Origin: an uncultured Clostridia bacterium
GTDB taxonomy: Bacteria; Bacillota; Clostridia; Lachnospirales; Lachnospiraceae
Length of the DNA: 10,635 nucleotides
Direction: 5' to 3'
Assembly: GCA_947178045.1 (NCBI GenBank)
Contig: CAMWWR010000027.1
Coordinates: 1-10,635, forward strand
Below are positions 5,720 through 10,635 of this stretch, piece by piece (position 1 is the stretch's first letter; the number at the start of each line of letters is the position of its first letter). The notes beneath the pieces are model-generated. The model saw only the letters and a list, made by a program, of their open reading frames with translations, had not been told where the DNA came from and ran no database searches. A program made the translations under genes and the position numbers.

Positions 5720-8086
5720 ATGTCAGGAAAAAGGATCACTTACCGCTTCGGGCGGAACGCATTTCGGAATTTTGAGGAGGGGACGGCAAGGGAATGGCTG
5801 CTCACGAACGGGATCGGCGGCTATGCAAACAGCACGGTGTGCGGCGACAGCAGCCGAACATTCAGCGCTTATTTGATCGCATCGCTGTACCCGCCGGTGG
5901 ACCGCGTGCTTGTGCTTGCAAAAACGCATGAGGAGCTGAAAATTGCGCGTGGAAATGACGGCTTCGGCGAGTCGGGCTGCCCGGCGCAGCCGGAGGAGCT
6001 TCTGTGGGCAGCGGGCGCGTCGAAGGCATGGGCGGACGCATTCTGCAGGGAGCAGCAGCTTGCACAGATGAAGACGGCGGGGGGCGGCCTGCGGCCTGAG
6101 GTTTCCGTCGGCGAAACAGACGAGCTCTGCCGGGATTTTGCGGCGCAGGAATACCCGGGCTTCGGCCGGGAGGGCTATCGGTATCTGGAGAGCTTTTCAT
6201 ATGATGTCGTGCCGGAATACTGCTATCGGACGGACGGAATTACGGTGCGCAAGAGCATCGCGCTGGAATACGGGAAAAATGCGGCCGCACTGCGCTATGA
6301 GATTGTCAATGAAAGCAGCCGGCCGGCGAAGCTCTGCGTCACGCCGCTCTTTAATTACCGCCCGTTCGGGGCGGTCAGCAGCAGGGACTCGCTGCGCTTT
6401 CACACGGAGCTTGACGAAGGGGCGGGAGTGCTCTGCCTGATTCCGGAGAGCGCGCCGGAGTATGCGATCCGCTTTTCTGTCTCGGACGGCGAATATTATG
6501 ACCGGAGCTGCAAGCCGACCTCGATGGCGACGCCGGACTACGTTTATGAGGAAAACGAGCTGTACCGCATTGATGTGAGCAACGGCTTTACGGGCGTCGA
6601 CTGCCACTATACCCCGTACGAGGTGCAGATATCCCTGGTGCCGGGCGAGCGCCGGACGGTCGGGATGCTGTGTGAGCTTATACGGCGGGAAGGCGGGCAG
6701 GAAAATCGTGGAACCCGCTCTTTGGAGGCGGCGCGTATGGAGGACGGGAACAGCGGCAGGAACGCCCGCGCGGCCTGCCTCGCCCGCGCAGAGCGTATTT
6801 TTTCGGACTGCGCATCGCGCGCGGAGGCATTGCTTGCGCAGGCGGATGTCCGGGATGAGTTTGCCGGGCGGCTCGTGCTTTCCGCGGACCATTTTCTCGC
6901 GAAGAGGGAATCGACCGGGAAAATGACGGTGCTGGCCGGGTTCCCGTGGTTTGCGGACTGGGGAAGGGATACAATGATCGCATTTACCGGGCTCACGCTC
7001 GCGTCCGGGCGTTTTCAGGAGGCGCGCGAGGTGCTGGAGTCCTTTGCCATGTATGTGAGCGAAGGAATGCTGCCGAATGTATTTCCGAACGATGCCGGCG
7101 AAAAACCGATGTACAATACAATCGACGCGTCGCTCTGGTATTTTTATGCCGTCTGGCAGTATTTGAAATACACGACCGGACTTCGCTGCTATGACGATGA
7201 GACAGACAGGAAAAACGGCAGCAGTACAGGTGCGGAAAAATCCGCCGCCGGGCTGTGCGGGGAGGAGCAGTTTGTAAAGGAAACGCTTTATCCGGTGCTT
7301 GCCAATATATTTGAGAGTTACCGCGACGGCACTGCGCGGTATGGAATCCACATGGCGGAGGACGGGCTGATCGCCGGGGGCAGCGACCTCGATCAGCTGA
7401 CCTGGATGGATGTGCGCGTCGGGGAGATCGTCGTGACGCCGCGTCACGGCAGGGCGGTGGAGATCAACGCACTGTGGTATAATGCGCTGTGCTGCATGGA
7501 GGTGCTGACAGGCAGACTGTTCGGAGACAGGGAGCGGGCGGCGGAGTACGCCGCGCTGGCGGAGCGTGCGAAGACATCCTTTTGCAGCAAGTTCTGGAAC
7601 GAGAAAGCACAGTGCCTTTACGACGTGATTGACGGGGAGGAAAATGCGGACGAAAGCATCCGGCCGAATCAGATTTATGCCGTTTCCCTGCCGTTTACAA
7701 TGCTTTCGGAGGAGCAGGAGGAGAAGATCGTCCGCACTGTCTATGAAAAGCTCTATACGCCTTACGGACTGCGCAGTCTGGCGCCGGGCTCGCAGGGCTA
7801 CCGCGGAGAATATGCCGGCCGGCTGATCGACCGGGATATGGCGTACCACATGGGGACGGCCTGGGGGTATCTTTCCGGCGCGTTTCTGACGGCCTGGGCG
7901 AAGGTGTTCGGCCCGGAGGAGGCGAAGAGGATGTGCCTGTGCTTTATGGATACGATGGCGGACGGCTGTCTCGGCGGAATTGCGGAAATCTTTGACGGAG
8001 ACTTTGCCTGCGTCAGCCGCGGCTGCTACACGCAGGCATGGAGCGTGGGTGAGGTGCTGCGCGCCTGGCGGGAGCTTTCCTGCTGA
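5720..8086 (+). CDS. Glycogen debranching enzyme (amylo-alpha-1,6-glucosidase, GH133 type)
   Basis: This 788-aa enzyme is predicted to hydrolyse alpha-1,6 branch points in glycogen or related alpha-glucans. Residues 17-330 form the N-terminal domain of this family (EWLLTNGIGGYANSTVCG at 25-42, then beta-rich sequence). From about 385 the catalytic (alpha/alpha)6 domain follows: VLAGFPWFADWGRDTMIAF (404-422), LPNVFPNDAG with YNTIDASLW (451-473), LTWMDVRVGEIVVTPRHGRA (560-579), VEINALWYNAL (580-590), GGIAEIFDGD (752-761) and GCYTQAWSVGEVLRAW (768-783). The conserved acidic residues of these motifs are all present. It is longer than the roughly 650-700 aa common in relatives. The extra length lies in hydrophilic stretches near 82-140, 322-352 and 490-517. 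The ATG at 5720 has GGGAGG 7 bases upstream and follows hslO by 23 bases. No terminator is visible after the stop. Confidence 0.94.
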   Translation: MSGKRITYRFGRNAFRNFEEGTAREWLLTNGIGGYANSTVCGDSSRTFSAYLIASLYPPVDRVLVLAKTHEELKIARGNDGFGESGCPAQPEELLWAAGASKAWADAFCREQQLAQMKTAGGGLRPEVSVGETDELCRDFAAQEYPGFGREGYRYLESFSYDVVPEYCYRTDGITVRKSIALEYGKNAAALRYEIVNESSRPAKLCVTPLFNYRPFGAVSSRDSLRFHTELDEGAGVLCLIPESAPEYAIRFSVSDGEYYDRSCKPTSMATPDYVYEENELYRIDVSNGFTGVDCHYTPYEVQISLVPGERRTVGMLCELIRREGGQENRGTRSLEAARMEDGNSGRNARAACLARAERIFSDCASRAEALLAQADVRDEFAGRLVLSADHFLAKRESTGKMTVLAGFPWFADWGRDTMIAFTGLTLASGRFQEAREVLESFAMYVSEGMLPNVFPNDAGEKPMYNTIDASLWYFYAVWQYLKYTTGLRCYDDETDRKNGSSTGAEKSAAGLCGEEQFVKETLYPVLANIFESYRDGTARYGIHMAEDGLIAGGSDLDQLTWMDVRVGEIVVTPRHGRAVEINALWYNALCCMEVLTGRLFGDRERAAEYAALAERAKTSFCSKFWNEKAQCLYDVIDGEENADESIRPNQIYAVSLPFTMLSEEQEEKIVRTVYEKLYTPYGLRSLAPGSQGYRGEYAGRLIDRDMAYHMGTAWGYLSGAFLTAWAKVFGPEEAKRMCLCFMDTMADGCLGGIAEIFDGDFACVSRGCYTQAWSVGEVLRAWRELSC

Positions 8087-8188
8087 TACGGGAATCCTGT
8101 GAATTCTGTGAGTTTGCCGGGGAAAAATCCGACAGAAGGAGAAGGCAAAAGCTGTGGATGACGATCTGCCGCAATCAGAAAAAACTAC

Positions 8189-8219
8189 TTGACTCTGACG
8201 CTGCGTCATAGCGTACAAT
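8189..8219 (+). promoter_or_regulatory. MerR-family promoter/operator with 19-bp spacer
   Basis: TTGACT (8189-8194) and TACAAT (8214-8219) are separated by exactly 19 bases, the overlong spacing that MerR-family activators correct by bending DNA. The spacer contains the dyad TGACGC-T-GCGTCA. TipA-type regulators drive their own genes from this kind of promoter. The -10 overlaps the ATG of the following remnant, so that ATG cannot lie on a transcript started here. The control site has outlived its gene. Confidence 0.8.
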
Positions 8220-8475
8220 GACAGCACACGGTCGGACGGAGTATGAACAGTATGCGGAGGAGGCCCGCCGGAAATGGGGCGATACGCAGGCATACCGGGA
8301 ATTTTCAGAAAAGACGAAGGGACGCACGCCCGAGATTTTTCTCGGGCTCGGGCAGATGTATGAGGCGGATAGCCGCATGAAGGAAAACATTGATAAAGCC
8401 GGAGGCAAAGGAACCGCGGAATTTGCCGAGAGGGTGATTCGGTGCTATGCGGAGGCTTATCAGGAAAAACGCTGA
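8218..8475 (+). pseudogene. Remnant of a TipA-like MerR regulator (TipAS domain with internal loss)
   Basis: The 85-codon open frame carries both ends of a TipAS multidrug-recognition domain. The N-terminal end is EYEQYAEEARRKWGDTQAY, then EFSEKTKG. The C-terminal end is LGLGQMYEADSRMKENIDK, then GTAEFAERVIRCYAEAY. From the known domain, about 55-60 residues are missing between them, at the GRTPE/IFLGL junction near base 8335. The entire MerR helix-turn-helix and coiled-coil part expected upstream is absent: the promoter runs straight into the TipAS start. The only upstream ATG (8218) lies inside the -10 box, and no other in-frame start with a ribosome binding site exists, so translation is doubtful. 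The frame is preserved in what remains, so a recent double deletion or a tiny retained peptide are both possible. The end overlaps the 3' end of the convergent XRE gene by 16 bases. Confidence 0.78.
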
Positions 8476-9014
8476 TGCTTTTCCTCCGTTTCCACAAGTT
8501 TCGGACTCAGGCCCTTTGTCGTCACCTCGGCATAATACCGAAGCGTATAGGCGCGGTCCCCCCTGGCCATGGCGTCCGAAATTTCGGAAATTTCTTTTTT
8601 GATGCTTTTTTCGTCCGCATAATAGGCAAGAATAATATTGTGGTCGCCGAAGAATCCTGTCCGATCGACGCCCTGCAGAAGGAACGCCGGCTCATTTTTG
8701 GCAGGGCGAAGGATCGGGGAGGCGGATACCTTCATGCAGCTCACGACGGCGGCTCCGTCAAAGCTTTTGATCAGGATTCTGCCGGGAGCGGCCGGAACCA
8801 CGTCCGCCGGCGTTGCCTCGCGCCCCGTGAGCAGGTAGTCCGCCGATATGCCGAGCAGCGCCGCAATGTCGGCAAGCCGATCGGTTTCCGGGAGCGCGGC
8901 GCCCGATTCCCATTTGGACACAGACTGACGGGAGATATCGAGCGCTTCTGCGAGCTGCTCCTGCGAAAGCCCTTTTTTCTTTCTTGCGTTTCTTAGATTT
9001 TCTGAAAAGCTCAT
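8460..9014 (-). CDS. XRE-family transcriptional regulator with a conserved C-terminal domain
   Basis: This 184-aa protein has a Cro/CI helix-turn-helix at residues 1-64 (FSENLRNARKKKGLSQEQLA, then DISRQSVSKWESGAALPETD and the LLGISADYLLTG helix). The C-terminal domain contains GRILIKSFDGAAVVSC (78-93) and LLQGVDRTGFFGDHNIILAYY (112-132), then an alpha-helical EISEISDAMARGDRAYTLRYY segment. I have the impression that this extension is common behind XRE domains in Lachnospiraceae-type genomes, where its ligand is not known to me. It has no membrane segment, so it should be cytoplasmic. The ATG (complement of 9012-9014) has GGAGG 6 bases upstream. Its 3' end overlaps the tipA remnant tail-to-tail. 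It has its own promoter about 200 bases upstream, with a palindrome at the expected transcript start. Confidence 0.92.
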   Translation of the reverse strand: MSFSENLRNARKKKGLSQEQLAEALDISRQSVSKWESGAALPETDRLADIAALLGISADYLLTGREATPADVVPAAPGRILIKSFDGAAVVSCMKVSASPILRPAKNEPAFLLQGVDRTGFFGDHNIILAYYADEKSIKKEISEISDAMARGDRAYTLRYYAEVTTKGLSPKLVETEEKHQRFS

Positions 9015-9192
9015 CGTGATCCTCCATTCCGCGCCGCTCTCTGCGCTTGTCCGGTCTGCGGACGCGGGAGCGGCCTCTTGAGATATGTGTGATTCTGCAC
9101 CCTGATTTCAATCGAAGCGAATCTCGCCGGGCACTGTCATAAGGATACAGCAGGCACTGCGGATTGGGAACCAACGCCGAGGCGCTTTTTGT

Positions 9193-9205
9193 CAACCGGC
9201 GGTTG
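9193..9205. promoter_or_regulatory. Candidate operator for the XRE regulator
   Basis: CAACCG-G-CGGTTG is a perfect palindrome of two 6-bp arms around one base. It lies about 12 bases downstream of the minus-strand -10 box at 9217-9222, so it covers the early transcribed region of the XRE gene. Position and size fit an autorepressor site. The tract also spells TTGACA on the minus strand (9190-9195), but no -10 box stands at the right distance. Confidence 0.4.
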
Positions 9206-9216
9206 CATTTGATGAT

Positions 9217-9245
9217 ATTATAGCATAATCCGCATCGCCGGTGAA
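9217..9245 (-). promoter_or_regulatory. Promoter of the XRE regulator gene
   Basis: On the minus strand, TTCACC (complement of 9240-9245) is followed after 17 bases by TATAAT (complement of 9217-9222). TGC precedes the -10, making it an extended -10. The resulting leader of about 195 bases before the ATG at 9014 is long. I see no convincing terminator or known riboswitch in it (9015-9210). Confidence 0.6.
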
Positions 9246-9252
9246 GTCGGAA

Positions 9253-9281
9253 TTGTATTTCTGCCAAAAACAGATTATAAT
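9253..9281 (+). promoter_or_regulatory. Promoter of the EF-Tu domain III-like gene
   Basis: TTGTAT (9253-9258) and a perfect TATAAT (9276-9281) are 17 bases apart. The start point would be near 9288, about 40 bases before the coding start. The -35 is only 8 bases from the -35 of the divergent XRE promoter, so the two genes share one regulatory gap and could be co-controlled. Confidence 0.6.
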
Positions 9282-9326
9282 GACAGCAGCAAATTCGCAA
9301 CAGATGAATTTTGTGCACAAAGGAGC

Positions 9327-9617
9327 ATGGAGAGCGTGTATTTATTGGCAGAGGTTATCTTTTACTCAAAACAACGAAAAAATCTTCCTGTAAGCGGATA
9401 CCGTCCGGATGCCGTCTTTCATGGGAACCAGGATTACTGGGGGATTACTTTTACCGACCTGCCGATTGAGAAGTTTGATGCGCCCACTCCCGCAGCCATA
9501 AAATTTTCCTTTCAGGAACGCCATTATCAGGAGGTCGTGCCGGGACAGTCCTTTGCAATCATGGAGGGAGCCCGTCAGGTCGGGGAAGGAAAAATTATCT
9601 CCATAGAGAAGCGCTGA
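9327..9617 (+). CDS. Stand-alone EF-Tu domain III-like protein
   Basis: This 96-aa protein aligns by eye with the last beta-barrel domain of translation factor EF-Tu. AEVIFYSKQRKNLPVSGYRP matches the xExEVxxLxxxxGGRxxPxxxGYRP segment, and FAIMEGARQVGEGKIISI matches the FAIREGGRTVGAGVVxxI segment near the end of EF-Tu. The GTPase domain and domain II are absent, so it cannot act as an elongation factor by itself. Small proteins of this kind exist in bacteria and their role is not known to me. The start is uncertain. The ATG at 9327 has AAGGAG only one base upstream, whereas the GTG at 9336 has the same site 10 bases upstream and is the better-spaced choice (93 aa). It has its own promoter and a hairpin at the stop, so it is probably monocistronic. 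Confidence 0.82.
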   Translation: MESVYLLAEVIFYSKQRKNLPVSGYRPDAVFHGNQDYWGITFTDLPIEKFDAPTPAAIKFSFQERHYQEVVPGQSFAIMEGARQVGEGKIISIEKR

Positions 9618-9632
9618 TTAAATCAGCGCTTC
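9608..9632 (+). terminator. Hairpin overlapping the stop codon of the EF-Tu-like gene
   Basis: GAAGCGCTGAT (9608-9618) pairs perfectly with ATCAGCGCTTC (9622-9632) around a TAA loop, and the TGA stop lies in the left arm. The stem is strong but is followed by CTTAGAAAA rather than a T run. It is therefore a weak intrinsic terminator or a 3' end stabiliser. Confidence 0.5.
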
Positions 9633-9679
9633 CTTAGAAAAGTGAGAGGCAGCCTGCCCCAGAACAAAATCGGGGCGGG

Positions 9680-9730
9680 AATGAAAGCGCGCCGCGGCGG
9701 CATATAATAGCTGTAATACTGCGGCCGCAG
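9680..9730 (+). promoter_or_regulatory. Promoter region and 12-bp palindrome of the deacetylase gene
   Basis: A perfect TATAAT stands at 9703-9708 in the 148-base gap before the deacetylase. A second, weaker TGTAAT is at 9712-9717. No recognisable -35 is seen, because the upstream DNA is very GC-rich. CTGCGGCCGCAG (9719-9730) is a perfect 12-bp palindrome about 10 bases after the -10, where a repressor could act. The promoter is plausible and the operator is a guess. Confidence 0.42.
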
Positions 9731-9765
9731 GCCGGAAAATGCTTTTAGGGCATACGGGGAGGAAA

Positions 9766-10635
9766 ATGCTTCACAGAAAAATAAAATTGCTCGGATGGCT
9801 GGGAGGACTGCTTTTGTTTGCAGCGTTTTCCGGCTTCCGCGGGCAGGCGGAGGAAATGCCGCCGGTGGTGTTCGACACCTGTTCGGAATATCTGGTGCTG
9901 AGTACGCTCGAGAACGAGATCGCGGTACTTACCTCACAGCAGGAGGAAAAGGAGGCTGTCGGGCGGACGGAGGGAGCCGTCGGGGAAGAGAGCGCCTCCT
10001 CGGCCGCGGGCGAGAAGAACAGCGGCGAGAGCGACGAGGACAGAAAAAATATGGATGTGACAAGGCTGCCCGATTATGTGACAAGGTATACCGAGCTGTA
10101 CGCGCCGGAGACGGAGGACAGTTCGCATGAGCAAAGCACTCCGTCGGGCGGCAAGGTGGCCTATCTGAGCTTCGACGACGGTCCGAGCGAGCAGACGCCC
10201 GTCGTGCTCGATATTCTGAAGGACGAGGGAATCCACGCAACCTTTTTTCTGATCGGCGGGGAGATCACGCCGGAGCGGGAGGAGATCGTGCGCCGGATCG
10301 CGGAGGAGGGACACACAATAGGACTGCACACCTATTGTCATGATTACGATGTAATCTACAAGTCGGTCGACGCCTTTCTGGCGGATTATGAGAAGGTCTG
10401 CAAGCGCATCTATGAGGTCGCAGAGGTGCGTCCGACCATCTACCGTTTTCCGGGAGGAAGCCGCAATCATTACGGCAGGCGGGGGATGATTGACGCGATA
10501 TCGGCAGAGATGGAGCGGAGGGGGTTCTGCTATTACGACTGGAACGTCAGCGCGGAGGATTCGGTCGGAAAGCCTACGAGATACTCCATCCGAACCAATA
10601 TTTTCAAGGATGTGTTCCGCTACGATGAACCAGTC
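9766..10635 (+). CDS. Membrane-anchored polysaccharide deacetylase, NodB family (partial, right edge)
   Basis: 290 codons are present without a stop, and the C-terminus lies beyond the window. Residues 5-24 form a signal peptide or anchor (KIKLLGWLGGLLLFAAFSGF). An acidic, low-complexity linker follows at about 45-125. The NodB domain starts near 130. Its motifs are SFDDGP (135-140, metal-binding and catalytic Asp pair), HTYCH (188-192, the two metal-binding His), RFPGGS (227-232) and YDWNVSAED (257-265). It should remove acetyl groups from peptidoglycan or another N-acetylated glycan outside the membrane. The last conserved motif (LxH) would lie further right. GGGGAGG stands 3 bases before the ATG at 9766, a slightly tight spacing. 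An in-frame ATG at 9739 would add nine residues but has no good ribosome binding site. Confidence 0.93.
   Translation, partial: MLHRKIKLLGWLGGLLLFAAFSGFRGQAEEMPPVVFDTCSEYLVLSTLENEIAVLTSQQEEKEAVGRTEGAVGEESASSAAGEKNSGESDEDRKNMDVTRLPDYVTRYTELYAPETEDSSHEQSTPSGGKVAYLSFDDGPSEQTPVVLDILKDEGIHATFFLIGGEITPEREEIVRRIAEEGHTIGLHTYCHDYDVIYKSVDAFLADYEKVCKRIYEVAEVRPTIYRFPGGSRNHYGRRGMIDAISAEMERRGFCYYDWNVSAEDSVGKPTRYSIRTNIFKDVFRYDEPV

Noticed and set aside
8087..8188. Possible short leader peptide before the tipA remnant
   Set aside because: Two tiny frames of 12 and 17 codons exist, but the AAGGAG is too far from either start and there is no family resemblance.
6197..8497. 766-codon open frame on the minus strand
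   Set aside because: It is antisense to the debranching enzyme, whose conserved motifs run through the same bases. The predicted peptide is rich in Arg/His/Pro with no domain, typical of a GC-rich shadow frame.
9173..9195. TTGACA on the minus strand as a -35 box of the XRE gene
   Set aside because: No -10-like hexamer stands 16-18 bases downstream (GGTTCC is there). The TTCACC/TATAAT pair further upstream is better.
1..10635. CRISPR array, tRNA, rRNA, transposase or recombinase gene
   Set aside because: No regularly spaced repeats, cloverleaf, rRNA segment or recombinase motif was found on either strand by eye.

Overview
This window looks like a chromosomal stretch from a GC-rich member of the Clostridia, most likely Lachnospiraceae. 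That is an inference. It rests on strong purine-rich ribosome binding sites, extended -10 promoters, the pairing of an Hsp33 gene with a glycogen debranching enzyme, XRE regulators with C-terminal extensions, and a TipA-like MerR relic. No rRNA, tRNA, CRISPR array, complete insertion sequence or prophage is visible.

Layout: (1) Bases 1-91 are the last codons of a plus-strand gene, probably aspartate-semialdehyde dehydrogenase, followed by a good intrinsic terminator. (2) Bases 317-3438 hold three minus-strand genes with no assignable pathway. In transcription order they are a 491-aa membrane-anchored protein of unknown family, a 169-aa XRE regulator with two predicted C-terminal membrane helices, and a 255-aa single-pass protein whose outer domain resembles a solute-binding fold. 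(3) Bases 3439-3714 are a divergent control region. It contains a 13-bp extended -10 box in two same-direction copies, a nested inverted repeat, and a 114-bp segment bounded by 14-bp perfect inverted repeats. (4) Bases 3715-8086 are a probable plus-strand operon: a class I SAM methyltransferase, the redox chaperone Hsp33 (hslO), and a GH133-type glycogen debranching enzyme. (5) Bases 8189-8475 are a decayed TipA-type regulator. Its MerR-style promoter with a 19-bp spacer survives, but the DNA-binding domain and the middle of the drug-recognition domain are gone. (6) A minus-strand XRE regulator (8460-9014) and a plus-strand stand-alone EF-Tu domain III-like protein (9327-9617) diverge from back-to-back promoters. 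(7) A polysaccharide deacetylase with a membrane anchor (9766 onward) runs off the right edge.

The methyltransferase, Hsp33 and debranching enzyme are probably co-transcribed, because they share a strand, are closely spaced and have strong ribosome binding sites. The three minus-strand genes may form an envelope-related unit, but gaps of about 170-200 bp leave room for separate promoters. Most of the window is ordinary chromosome. The parts most worth a second look are the promoter segment with inverted repeats upstream of the methyltransferase, the tipA relic, the EF-Tu domain III orphan, and the unknown membrane proteins beside a membrane-tethered XRE regulator. I see no clear new multi-gene system.
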